Source: Methanosphaera sp. BMS
GTDB taxonomy: Archaea; Methanobacteriota; Methanobacteria; Methanobacteriales; Methanobacteriaceae
NCBI RefSeq assembly: GCF_003268005.1
Contig: NZ_CP014213.1
Span: 2,625,501 to 2,689,500, forward strand
Reading direction: 5' to 3'
DNA length: 64,000 bases
In this document: piece after piece, positions 46,023 through 54,718 of the stretch
How the letters are laid out: each line of letters starts with the position of its first letter
Position numbering within the stretch: the stretch's first letter is position 1
Notes under the pieces: generated by a model
What the model saw: the letters and a program-made list of their open reading frames with translations, nothing else
Told to the model about the DNA's origin: nothing
Databases searched by the model: none
Made by a program: the position numbers and the translations under genes

Positions 46023-46667
46023 ATGGCAGGAGAAAAACTGGATGGAATTAATCCAACACGTATGGAACTTCTTAATTTAAAAGACAGAGCTAAATTGTCT
46101 ACTAAAGGTCATAGTCTTCTTAAAGAAAAAAGAGATGCTCTCATTAAGGAGTTTTTTGAAATATTGGATAGAGTTCAAGGTTCTAGAGATGAAGTAGAAA
46201 AGAAATTAGCTATTGCTTATGCAGAACTAAACAAAGCTCAAATAGACATGGGAGATATGGCAGTTAAACGTGCCGCTTTATCAGTTAGAGAATCTATCGA
46301 ATTAGACATAAGTTCTAGAAGTATTATGGGTGTTTCTGTCCCTGTTGTAAAAAGTCAAGCTACACATAACGATGTAATTAGCAGAGGTTATGGTTTTGCT
46401 GGAACTTCAGCTAACTTAGACATAGCTGCTAAGGAATTCGAAGAGTCAATAAAAATCATTATTGAACTCGGTGAAATCGAAAAAACCATTCTTATGTTAG
46501 CTAAAGAGATTGAAGCAACTAAAAGAAGAGTAAATGCTTTAGAACATGTAATGATTCCTCGTATCAACAACACCATTTCATTTATTGAAATGCGTTTAGA
46601 GGAAATGGAAAGGGAAAGCTTTGTACAGCTTAAAGTTATTAAGCGTAACATTGACTCAAGAGAATGA
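46023..46667 (+). CDS. ahaD: A-type ATP synthase subunit D
   Basis: 214 residues. [20 protein letters not shown] (about 9-28) and [20 protein letters not shown] (about 28-47) form the start of the long antiparallel coiled coil that runs up inside the A3B3 head. The C-terminal helix [20 protein letters not shown] (about 173-192) returns along it. It is the central shaft that turns with the K ring. GGAGGCTAGTT precedes the ATG. It is the last gene, followed by a strong hairpin terminator. Confidence 0.96.
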   Translation: MAGEKLDGINPTRMELLNLKDRAKLSTKGHSLLKEKRDALIKEFFEILDRVQGSRDEVEKKLAIAYAELNKAQIDMGDMAVKRAALSVRESIELDISSRSIMGVSVPVVKSQATHNDVISRGYGFAGTSANLDIAAKEFEESIKIIIELGEIEKTILMLAKEIEATKRRVNALEHVMIPRINNTISFIEMRLEEMERESFVQLKVIKRNIDSRE

Positions 46668-46673
46668 ATAAAT

Positions 46674-46702
46674 TCATGGATTTCTCCATGATTATTCTTT
46701 TT
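46674..46702 (+). terminator. Terminator of the ATP synthase operon
   Basis: TCATGGA-TTTC-TCCATGA forms a perfect 7-bp stem with a 4-nt loop, immediately followed by a T-rich run ending in five T. It starts 7 bp after the ahaD stop. A good intrinsic-type terminator by structure and place. Confidence 0.7.
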
Positions 46703-46746
46703 CATATCCTTTCTCAAATATAACTATTTTTTTTTCAATTATAGAT

Positions 46747-47891
46747 GGTGTGTAACAATTATTATAATCCGCCCTATTTTTCTATAATTTAATTGATTAT
46801 TTTTTTCTATAAACGTCTTATTATTAACTATATTATATATAATTTTAGAATTAAATTTTAATTAATTTTTTAAGTATTAATTATAGGTATATTTTATATT
46901 AGATTGTATATGAATATTACATATAAAATATATTTTATTGGTTGATTTTTTGGTTTTAAAGGACGATAATATTGATCAGACATTTTTATTATCTTTGGAT
47001 ATATGTACAATCATTCCTGATAATCATGTATGTTTTTTATTAGAAAGTTGGTAGATTGTATAGCTTTTAGTTATATTGGCTGTGAATATGGGAATACTCA
47101 TGGTCAAAAGGCTTATTCTGCAGCTTTAATGATAGAGTTATTGTTTTAAGTATGATTTATTCTATACATAGCAGTCGTAAATTGGAAGCATCCTTCGTGA
47201 GAATGTTATTTTTATGTACATGGCTAGTTTTGAAACTCCAGTATTCACTACTATTGGGGATTTTAAACGTGAACATCAAGATTTGATAGGAAGAGTATTT
47301 TTTGAAAAGGTAAATTATGGACATAATCGTTATTTAATTGATTTTAACAGAATTAATGTGGATAGCAGTAAAACAAGAGTATATACAAATAAATATAATA
47401 GTTTAACAAGTGAAGACATTGCTAAATTACTTCATATTGTTGAACAAGGATTCATTACAGATGAAGAAGAAAAAATCCTGGATAACTGCAACAAAAAAAC
47501 GTTAATGATGATGGCTTGAAAAAGAAACAAATCAAAAAAGACTTAAGAGAAAGTAAAAACCTAAAAATCAAAGAAGAAAGAACAACTAACAATAATAAAA
47601 ACCGATAATAATCAAATGTAGAACCAAGATTCGCATACAACAAGTGCACACTAATAATAGACGATATCACCTAAAGGACAAAAAAGTGCAAAAACAGAAC
47701 AATTACTCCAGACAACTAAATACATGATAAAAATACAGAATATAGAACAAAACCTACTAAAAGAAAACATAATACCCATAGAATGATAAAAACTAAAAAT
47801 ACAAAAAAATTAAATAATATAAATACATCAAGGTTTACTTGGACCAATGTGACAATCACAATTAACTTTCAAAATGTAATTGTCGCACACC
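46747..47891 (+). mobile_element. Decayed IS element (IS1182-like) with terminal inverted repeats
   Basis: GGTGTGTAACAATTA at 46747-46761 and its inverted partner at 47877-47891 (GGTGTGCGACAATTA on the minus strand; 13 of 15 identical) enclose a broken transposase gene read on the plus strand. About 1.15 kb remains, shorter than intact elements of this type, so an internal part is lost. It lies just behind the ATP synthase terminator without breaking any gene. A second, similar inverted segment (TGTGACAATCACAATT at 47849) lies just inside the right end. Confidence 0.7.
46964..47519 (+). pseudogene. Transposase pseudogene (DUF772/IS1182-type N-terminal part)
   Basis: Joining frames gives a transposase start. 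DNIDQTFLLSLDICTIIPDN comes first, then after a shift LVDCIAFSYIGCEYGNTHG, then SMIYSIHSSRKLEASFVRM, and finally the open frame 47214-47519 with FMYMASFETPVFTTIGDFKR. The last frame ends in a charged segment (SLTSEDIAKLLHIVEQG). DQxFLLP, IxSSRKLE and TIxDFR are the recognisable boxes of IS1182-type transposases. At least three frame changes and missing catalytic regions make it nonfunctional. The 101-codon frame at 47214 is therefore a fragment and not an independent gene. Confidence 0.75.
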
Positions 47892-48016
47892 CTCTTTTTT
47901 TATTTTCAAATCTTTTTTTTTACTAGATGTGTCCTGTTTTTTTTGAATTTAATAAATAAATTTAATATATTTAAACTTACTAATTTTAATAATATAAGAT
48001 AATTATATTTCAGGTT
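47520..48016. other. Remnant 3' part of the IS and upstream region of the ATP-grasp gene
   Basis: To about 47810 the DNA is A-rich with charged-residue codons, as in decayed transposase sequence. The IS right end is at 47891. A T-rich run follows, then 47940-48010 is a promoter-like A+T-rich region before the GTG start. No intact gene seen. Confidence 0.45.
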
Positions 48017-49117
48017 GTGTATATTATTACTAAAATATTAATAGTAGGTTCCAATACTCGTCCGTTATCAAAATCCTTAAAGCAATTGGGTTACACGGTA
48101 TATGCCACTAGTTTTTTTAATCTCTTGGATCAGGAGGATGTTGTTGATAAACTGATTGTTCCGGATGAGTTCTCATCATTTGATATGGACGTCATAATTG
48201 ATTTGGCATTGGAATATGTCAATGAAGTGGATTACATCATATGTTCCAATGATATTGACGTAACTCGTTTTCCAAAATCTAAGGTTATCGGTAATTATGA
48301 TGTGGATGCTATTAATAACAAGTATAAACTCTATAAGAAGTTGCATAAGAATTTTTTAATGCCTGAAACGTTTAAGTTAAACTCTCTGGAAGAGGCATTT
48401 GAAATAAGCAAGTCCAGTGATAAGAAGTATATTGTAAAACCAATCTATGGCTCTGGAGGGGTTAATATTGACTGGTTAAATGAAGATTCCCATGTTGATG
48501 ATACATTTATCCTGCAGGAGTACATTGATGGTAACAGTATCAGCAGTTCATTTCTATCCTATCCTAATGGGGAGGTGGATATTATCACTGCATCCCATCA
48601 GATAATCGGCTCCAATAGGTTGAACGCCGCTAACTTTTTATATTGTGGAAATGTAACGCCTTTGGTTAATCATAGTGATAAGATTGACAATATATCTACC
48701 AAGATTTCTCACATGTATAATCTTGTCGGCTCCAATGGAATTGACTTTATCATGCAAAACAACAGGTTTTATGTACTTGAAGTTAATCCTAGGATTCAGG
48801 GAACTTTTGAGAATATTGAAAATTCCTTCGATTTCAACCTTGCAGATGCACATATCAATTCTTGCAATAATCATAAAGTAAACATACCTACCGTTAAAAA
48901 GTTCAGTGTTAAATTAATGCCCTATTCATTTAAAGATGCATATTATAATTTAAATAATATTCCTAATGTACATGATATATCTAGTGTGGATTATTTAATC
49001 AAGAAATCATATCCGGTATGTACTATAATAACAAGTGATCGAATATTGGAAAATGCAATGATAAAATCTGAAATGATTCAAAAAAGAGTTTACAGTTCTA
49101 TTGTAAAAGAAGTTTAA
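48017..49117 (+). CDS. ATP-grasp domain protein (COG2232-like carboligase)
   Basis: 366 residues. The N-terminal pre-ATP-grasp Rossmann part (ILIVGSNTRPLSKSLKQLGY, about 7-26) precedes the ATP-grasp core. The core has KYIVKPIYGSGGVNIDWL (about 136-153) with the ATP-binding Lys and glycine loop, FILQEYIDGNSISSSFLSYP (about 168-187), and the metal-binding FYVLEVNPRIQGTFENIE (about 252-269). Such enzymes join a carboxylate to an amine or thiol via acyl phosphate. The COG2232 branch is common in methanogens but its substrate is not known to me. The start is GTG at 48017; AGG lies just before it. It stands alone. Confidence 0.78.
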   Translation: MYIITKILIVGSNTRPLSKSLKQLGYTVYATSFFNLLDQEDVVDKLIVPDEFSSFDMDVIIDLALEYVNEVDYIICSNDIDVTRFPKSKVIGNYDVDAINNKYKLYKKLHKNFLMPETFKLNSLEEAFEISKSSDKKYIVKPIYGSGGVNIDWLNEDSHVDDTFILQEYIDGNSISSSFLSYPNGEVDIITASHQIIGSNRLNAANFLYCGNVTPLVNHSDKIDNISTKISHMYNLVGSNGIDFIMQNNRFYVLEVNPRIQGTFENIENSFDFNLADAHINSCNNHKVNIPTVKKFSVKLMPYSFKDAYYNLNNIPNVHDISSVDYLIKKSYPVCTIITSDRILENAMIKSEMIQKRVYSSIVKEV

Positions 49118-49170
49118 ATTTTTCGCAGAGCAAGTCTTTATATATTGTATAAAAAAAGGATAGTGATTAA

Positions 49171-49329
49171 TTATATTATTCCAAATTCTAATAATATGAA
49201 CATTATAACTCCGAATGCTATTAGGAATGTGGATATAATCATTATACGAGTGTAAATATAGAATAACTTAACTCTTCTTTCGGGATCTTTATCTAAATAG
49301 TCCTTCAATGGATCTTCATAATTTGGCAT
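49171..49329 (-). CDS. Small single-span membrane protein (52 aa)
   Basis: 52 residues starting MPNYEDPLKDYLDKDPERRV, a charged cytoplasmic head, followed by one hydrophobic helix (IMIISTFLIAFGVIMFILL) and a short tail. GGTGAATAATC before the ATG is a fair ribosome site. Codon use and the charged-head/single-helix design argue for a real gene, and it resembles small membrane proteins of Methanobacteriales, but I cannot name a family. It lies between the convergent ATP-grasp gene and tRNA-Gln on the same strand as the tRNA. Function unknown. Confidence 0.65.
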   Translation of the reverse strand: MPNYEDPLKDYLDKDPERRVKLFYIYTRIMIISTFLIAFGVIMFILLEFGII

Positions 49330-49410
49330 GATTATTCACCTAAAGTAATTAGTAGTTATATTTGTGTAATATTATTAATAAATGTTTTCAAAATGAGAAT
49401 AAAAGTATAA

Positions 49411-49482
49411 TAGCTCCCAGCGGAGTCGAACCGCTGTCCCCGGTTCCAAAGACCGGGAGGATTGCCACTACCCTAGGGAGCT
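49411..49482 (-). tRNA. tRNA-Gln (anticodon UUG)
   Basis: 72 nt on the minus strand. The acceptor stem AGCTCCC/GGGAGCT is perfect, with discriminator A. The anticodon stem CCGGT/ACCGG closes the loop CTTTGGA with anticodon TTG. The T stem AGCGG/CCGCT has loop TTCGACT. No CCA is encoded. It reads CAA (and CAG by wobble) for glutamine. In archaea it is charged through Glu-tRNA(Gln) and GatDE. No intron seen. Confidence 0.95.
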
Positions 49483-49858
49483 ATGCTTAAGACTCTTTTT
49501 AGAGTACAATATAAGTTTTGTATATTCTCATTTATATACTTTTCTATTTTTTCAATATTTTTTCAAGTTTTTCTTATTTTTATCTTCATGATACTCCAAT
49601 TGGTAATAAAATTAATCACATATGTAATAAAATATACATAGATTTATATATTAACATAAAGATAAGTAAAAGTTAGAATTAAGAATATGTTCAATTCTTA
49701 ATTTGCTTGCTTATTAATTTTTCATAAAAATTGATTAATCAAATTAAATAAAATCAGAATATCAGAGTTATACTTTTTTATGATATAATTATAAAATTTA
49801 TGACTTACTTAATCGAATTAATAATTCATATTTTGGTTTATTAAATGGAGGCGGTAAG
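49483..49858. other. Intergenic region between tRNA-Gln and the cell-wall protein
   Basis: The first part must hold the tRNA promoter (minus strand; TATA-like DNA around 49500-49540). A+T-rich DNA follows, ending in the ribosome site GGAGG at 49847-49851 of the next gene. No other gene seen. Confidence 0.4.
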
Positions 49859-52441
49859 ATTAAGCGAAATTTGATTTTGATTTTCATGTCTGTACTATTA
49901 ATAGGTATGATGGCTGTCAGTGCTACTGGCAGTGATACGGTTAATAATGACAGTACCGATATCTCAAGCGTATCAGTAAATGAACAATCAAATGTAGAAT
50001 CAAATGTTATAGAAAAAAGCACAGTAAGCATTAAAGGTGATTCAAACACTGACCCTACAGGCACCACCAGTCAAAGCACAATAAATAAAGCAAATTCAAT
50101 TACTGATGATGCTGTAGTAAACAATTCTACAACAAGTACTACATTGAATAAACAAGAATCAAACATTAAAACAAGCTCATCAAAGATTGACACCACAGTA
50201 AACACAAATAAATATATGTTTGCAAAAAAAGGTGATAAGATAAATATATCCACTACAGTATTAACAACTGCAGGCAAAAGTACTGCAGGTAGTGTGGTAT
50301 TTAAATTAAACGGTATAAGTATTGGAACTGCAAAATTGGTAAACAATCAAGCATCCATCTTATATGATACATCAAGCTTATCACAACGTGATTATACAAT
50401 ATTGGTAAAGTATGGTGGATCAACATCATTCAATCCAAGTCAATCAACATCTACATTAAAAGTATCCACAACAATAAACAAGTATACTTTTTCACAGATA
50501 GGTGATGCGGCAAACAGAACGAAAGTGTTTATTGAAAAATATAACCAATTACCAAATTATGTGGTAATGGGTAATGAAAAAGTCCAAATGAAGGACTTTT
50601 TATATATGTTAAGTAAAACATCATTATCTAAGGCATCTGTAGTACATCCGATATTTACAGATGCTTCAACAGCTAACACTAACTGTTATAATACAAGAGT
50701 ATACAAAGAGGAATATTCTTCATTATCTTTGAAAGTGATAAATGAATATGAAAATACGCTAAAAAATCCAACAAAGGTTGCTTCAACCGTTGGAACAATC
50801 GGATTTGATGATTTGGTATATTTCTATTCAAGAATGGTAGCATACATGTATAATAATGGAGCCTATCCAAACTATTGTACCGTATTGCCATTATCAACTA
50901 ACTATGATGATTATGTTAGATCTACACAAAAACAAGATATCAACATACAATTAAATTCATATGAAGTTAATCCGAATATGCCCGCAACCATTTCTGCCAC
51001 ATACACATATGGCAATGGTACCAGCGTAAACGGTTTAACCACTGTATTCAAAGTTAATGGTATAACAATTGGTTCTGCAAAAATAAATAATGGTAAAGCA
51101 TCATTAACATTTGATGTTCCAAACTGGAAGATTAAAAACTATACATTACTTGCCAAGGTCGGAGCAACAAATACCAGTTATGAAGCAACAAGACAATCAA
51201 CATTATCCGTTGTAAAATTCACCATTAAAAGTACAAAAATTATATTGGAACCATTATACATTGCTCAGAAGGATAAAACTTTCACTTTAAAAGCAAAAGT
51301 TTTAGATTCAAGTAACAATCCTGTTGATGGAGGAAAATTTGTCCTCAAATTAAACGGTGTATCAAGTGGTACTACAACAGTATCAAATGGTGTGGCAACA
51401 ATATCATTTGGCACATCAGCACTGTCAACCAACAAGATTAACACTATTGAAGCAATATATGGTGGAACAAACAAATACCAATCAAGTAAAAACTCATCAA
51501 AAATCAGGACAGTATCATCCCTATCAACATATACTTACTCACAAGTATTGGATGCGGCAGTGAGGGTAAAAAATTATATCGAACAACATGAAAGTTTACC
51601 TAAATATGTCGTGATGGGAAATGATAACGTTGCAATGTCAGAGTTTTTATACCTATTGGCAGAAGTTGTAACAACCAATAAAACCTACGCTAATGGTAAA
51701 TTTGGAGATAATGTGTCTTCATACAATACAAGCTGTTACGGTAAAAATCTTGTACAAAGCGAGTATGTTAAATCAGCGGGAAATATAATTTCATTCTACG
51801 CAAATAACTCACGAGCACCAGCAGCGATATCCACAGCTATCGGAACAATCAACTTTGAAGACACCGTGTATATTTACGCACGTGTAGTGGCATATATCAG
51901 TAACAATAAACAGTTACCTGCCTATGCCGTAGTTTCAAAGCTCAAGTCCGATTCCTCAAGCTACACATCAGACAATACAGTAGCTTCAGGATATCAGCAA
52001 TACTTGGTAAAAACCAAGAATTGTGAAGTAAACGCTACAATATTTAAGAATGCAGTAGCCAGTGCAATTTCCGGTGTAAGCGGTGCATATAATCAGGCAA
52101 AAGCAATATTTGATTATGTGAACAAACACACTACATACAGCTATTACGCCGATACAAGATACGGATCCGTAAGAACACTCAGTCAAGGTTACGGTAACTG
52201 TGTAGACATGGCTCACGTATGTGTTGCAATGTTCAGAACAGCAAACCTGCCTGCCAGATATGTTCACGGTAAAAGCTGTGTATTCAGAAGCGGACTGGTA
52301 ACCGGTCACGTATGGGCAGAAGTGTACGTTAATGGTAAATGGGTTCAATGTGATGCAACATCTGACTACAACTCCTTTGGAACTATTGTAAATTGGAGCA
52401 GAAACTCAGGTGAAGTAAGATATATTGAATTACCATTCTAA
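49859..52441 (+). CDS. Secreted pseudomurein-binding protein with C-terminal transglutaminase-like (peptidase C71-like) domain
   Basis: About 860 residues. The N-terminal signal peptide is KRNLILIFMSVLLIGMMAVS. A Ser/Thr/Asn-rich region and an Ig-like module follow (about 95-200). Next come pseudomurein-binding repeats (TFSQIGDAANRTKVFIEKYN, near 205, and IGFDDLVYFYSRMVAYMYNN, near 312), two Ig-like modules (about 355-545), and a second repeat pair (TYSQVLDAAVRVKNYIEQHE, near 555, and INFEDTVYIYARVVAYISNN, near 660). The last 120 residues are a transglutaminase fold with catalytic Cys (GNCVDMAH, near 780), His (GHVWAEVYV, near 816) and Asp (CDATSDY, near 832). The same pairing of repeats and domain occurs in pseudomurein endopeptidases of methanogen viruses, so cell-wall remodelling is likely. 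The frame opens with ATT at 49859, seven bases after GGAGG; TTG at 49871 is the alternative. Confidence 0.85.
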   Translation: MKRNLILIFMSVLLIGMMAVSATGSDTVNNDSTDISSVSVNEQSNVESNVIEKSTVSIKGDSNTDPTGTTSQSTINKANSITDDAVVNNSTTSTTLNKQESNIKTSSSKIDTTVNTNKYMFAKKGDKINISTTVLTTAGKSTAGSVVFKLNGISIGTAKLVNNQASILYDTSSLSQRDYTILVKYGGSTSFNPSQSTSTLKVSTTINKYTFSQIGDAANRTKVFIEKYNQLPNYVVMGNEKVQMKDFLYMLSKTSLSKASVVHPIFTDASTANTNCYNTRVYKEEYSSLSLKVINEYENTLKNPTKVASTVGTIGFDDLVYFYSRMVAYMYNNGAYPNYCTVLPLSTNYDDYVRSTQKQDINIQLNSYEVNPNMPATISATYTYGNGTSVNGLTTVFKVNGITIGSAKINNGKASLTFDVPNWKIKNYTLLAKVGATNTSYEATRQSTLSVVKFTIKSTKIILEPLYIAQKDKTFTLKAKVLDSSNNPVDGGKFVLKLNGVSSGTTTVSNGVATISFGTSALSTNKINTIEAIYGGTNKYQSSKNSSKIRTVSSLSTYTYSQVLDAAVRVKNYIEQHESLPKYVVMGNDNVAMSEFLYLLAEVVTTNKTYANGKFGDNVSSYNTSCYGKNLVQSEYVKSAGNIISFYANNSRAPAAISTAIGTINFEDTVYIYARVVAYISNNKQLPAYAVVSKLKSDSSSYTSDNTVASGYQQYLVKTKNCEVNATIFKNAVASAISGVSGAYNQAKAIFDYVNKHTTYSYYADTRYGSVRTLSQGYGNCVDMAHVCVAMFRTANLPARYVHGKSCVFRSGLVTGHVWAEVYVNGKWVQCDATSDYNSFGTIVNWSRNSGEVRYIELPF

Positions 52442-52744
52442 ACTCCCTTCTTTTTAAATTTTTTATATATTTTCGCCAAATATCATTTTTATTTCATATG
52501 GGGATAATCCTTATCAAAAATACTGTAATTGGGTTTTGAACTGTTATATTCTATAGTATCATGGGAGTATATCCTGATAATTAATCATTCATGCAATGTG
52601 GATGCTTTATATGATTAAATTATTTCTATCATTTTTTTATAGGGCAGTGATAATACCCTAATGGTGTATAATTGATGATTTTTTTCTTTTAAATACAATA
52701 AAAAGTATTATAAATAATCATTTAAAGAAATATTAGTAGATAAT
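52442..52744. other. Intergenic
   Basis: A T-rich terminator-like stretch follows the stop (CCCTTCTTTTTAAATTTTTT). Nothing else is recognised apart from A+T-rich promoter-like DNA near 52680-52730. Confidence 0.35.
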
Positions 52745-53557
52745 ATGCGAGTTAGGCAAATAATAATTGAATCATTAAAATTACCGTTAACTGATTATAA
52801 GTCTTTTTTAACAGTATTTTTGTTGTTGTTTTTATGTGAAGTAATATCTCAGGTATCTTATTCCTTTAAAATCGGTGAATATTATTTATTATTTGTATTT
52901 ATCAGATCAATAGTTAGTCTAATATTGATTGGCTTAAGTATGAATATTGTAAACCATGTGGTATTTAACAAGTCAATACATCTACATTTTAAACAACATT
53001 TTAAGGAAGGTTTAAATGAGTATGTCCTCACATTATTTTATCTTTTAATTCCATTAATATTAAGTCTGTTCTTCATTTATATAACCGGGCTGTATTCTAT
53101 TGTTGTGGACATTAGGGAGTATATACTGCAGATGGATATTGATTCGGCAGCATTAACAGTTGAAGAATTATCTCATGTATTGCCGGAGTCAATGACAATT
53201 GATTTTTTACACACGTTTCAATTACATTCACTCTTCACTTTGTTTTTGTATGTATTGTTCACATCATTTTCTTTCATTGGACGAATACTGATGTTTAAAT
53301 ATGGAAATTTAAAAATGGCACTAGATTTACGTAACATTTTTATTGTCGTTAGAAATATTGGATGTCTTCGATTTATGAAATTTGTTCTAATATTCACGAT
53401 AATATTGATATTTGTTGTCAATTTACTGGTAATTCTCGGAGCAGTATTTGATGATGTGTTACTATCAACATTTTTCGAAGTATTCCTGTTGTTTTTTGCC
53501 ACTAATGCTTTTTATAAGTTATATTTTGATAACACTGCATCAAATGAGTTGGATTAA
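52745..53557 (+). CDS. DUF4013-family membrane protein
   Basis: 270 residues with about six membrane helices: FLTVFLLLFLCEVISQVSYS, then LFVFIRSIVSLILIGLSMNI, LFYLLIPLILSLFFIYITGL, LFTLFLYVLFTSFSFIGRIL, FVLIFTIILIFVVNLLVILG and a last one near 240. A start like RQIIIESLKLPLTDYKSF and the spacing match the DUF4013 family, abundant in Methanobacteriales and of unknown role. It lacks recognisable transport motifs. The start ATG at 52745 has no strong ribosome site, only TTAGTAGATAAT. A paralogue elsewhere in the genome would be normal. Confidence 0.72.
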   Translation: MRVRQIIIESLKLPLTDYKSFLTVFLLLFLCEVISQVSYSFKIGEYYLLFVFIRSIVSLILIGLSMNIVNHVVFNKSIHLHFKQHFKEGLNEYVLTLFYLLIPLILSLFFIYITGLYSIVVDIREYILQMDIDSAALTVEELSHVLPESMTIDFLHTFQLHSLFTLFLYVLFTSFSFIGRILMFKYGNLKMALDLRNIFIVVRNIGCLRFMKFVLIFTIILIFVVNLLVILGAVFDDVLLSTFFEVFLLFFATNAFYKLYFDNTASNELD

Positions 53558-53732
53558 TCAGTTTATTCGGTCATATGTCGGGGTAATTTTAATCATCTCA
53601 ATATTCCTTTTTTTTATTAATCTAATTGAACTGTTTATCATTATTTTTAAAACTCTTTTTTGACTAAAAAAATATAGAAATAATAAACTACATAACTATA
53701 TAATAATTAATCTAATAATTTACAGGAGAGTA

Positions 53733-54707
53733 ATGCAATTGAAATTTTCTTTAGAATTATTACCCAACGAACCTATAAGTAATCTACTTGAATTAATTAA
53801 GATTTCAGAGGATATTGGTTTTGAAAACGTATGGATAACCGATCATTACAATAATAAGAACGTATTTGAAATCCTTGCACTCGCAGCATATGAAACCAGT
53901 ACGATACACATGGGTTCAGGAGTATCAAATCCATTTATCAGAAATCCCGTAACAATAGCACAGGCAACAACCACTCTGGATGAAATATCAGACGGCAGGG
54001 CACTACTTGGAATAGGGCCTGGTGATAAGGCAACGATGAATGCCCTCGGCATCAAATGGAACAGGCCATTATCTGCCGTGGAGGATGCAGTAAATCTAAT
54101 AGGGGACTTGATTGAGGGTAAGGAAGTTAAGGATGGTGCAAAGCTAACAGGTACCAGTAAAGTTCAGGAAAAAATACCGATATATATAGGAGCACAGGGT
54201 CCTAAGATGCTCGAATTATCGGGTAAAATTGCAGACGGAAGTCTGGTCAACGCTTCAAGTCCCAAAGACTTTGAACATGCCATACCACTAATTAAAAAAG
54301 GAATATCCAATTCCTCAAATCCGGAAAAAGACTTTAACTTTGCAGCATATACTGCCTGTAGCGTTGATGATGATAAGATGGCTGCATTTAATCAAACCAG
54401 AATCGTGGTGGCATTTATCATAGCCGGTTCACCTGAAGTTGTACTGAATCGCCATGGAATCAATGTCGAATCTGCAAAACTGATTAAGCAATACCTGTCA
54501 AACAATGATTTCAAACAAGCAATCAATGCCGTAGATGAGGATATGGTAAACGCATTTAGCGTATGGGGAACACCTTCACAGATAAGTGACAAGATAGAAA
54601 TATTGCAGGATATGGGCGTTAATGAATTTGTAGTAGGTTCACCTATAGGAAAAGACAGAATCAAATCTCTTAAATTATTGGAAGATATAATCAATTCATT
54701 TAATTAA
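53733..54707 (+). CDS. mer: 5,10-methylenetetrahydromethanopterin reductase, F420-dependent
   Basis: 324 residues, the usual length. It is a luciferase-like TIM barrel: LKFSLELLPNEPISNLLELI (3-22), GFENVWITDHYNNKNVFEIL (about 30-49), SGVSNPFIRNPVTIAQATTT (about 65-84) with the family's non-prolyl cis-peptide region, and ALLGIGPGDKATMNALGIKW (about 91-110). It reduces methylene- to methyl-tetrahydromethanopterin with reduced F420, a central step of methanogenesis from CO2. In methylotrophic Methanosphaera, which reduces methanol with H2, it serves mainly biosynthesis. The ribosome site CAGGAGAG is strong. TATA-like DNA (ACTATATAATAA) lies at 53696-53707. The archaeosine gene follows within 12 bp. 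Confidence 0.96.
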   Translation: MQLKFSLELLPNEPISNLLELIKISEDIGFENVWITDHYNNKNVFEILALAAYETSTIHMGSGVSNPFIRNPVTIAQATTTLDEISDGRALLGIGPGDKATMNALGIKWNRPLSAVEDAVNLIGDLIEGKEVKDGAKLTGTSKVQEKIPIYIGAQGPKMLELSGKIADGSLVNASSPKDFEHAIPLIKKGISNSSNPEKDFNFAAYTACSVDDDKMAAFNQTRIVVAFIIAGSPEVVLNRHGINVESAKLIKQYLSNNDFKQAINAVDEDMVNAFSVWGTPSQISDKIEILQDMGVNEFVVGSPIGKDRIKSLKLLEDIINSFN

Positions 54708-54718
54708 GGATGTATAAT

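Noticed and set aside
47214-47519. Independent 101-codon gene after the ATP synthase operon
   Set aside because: Its sequence continues a transposase whose earlier parts are found in other frames upstream; it is part of the IS pseudogene.
48017-49117. Tyramine-glutamate ligase MfnD (also an ATP-grasp enzyme)
   Set aside because: The N-terminal region does not resemble MfnD as I recall it; the COG2232 type fits better. A profile search would decide.
53696-53707. Firm promoter call for mer
   Set aside because: TATA-like sequence is too common in such A+T-rich DNA, and distance to the ribosome site would give a very short leader; it is mentioned only as a possibility.
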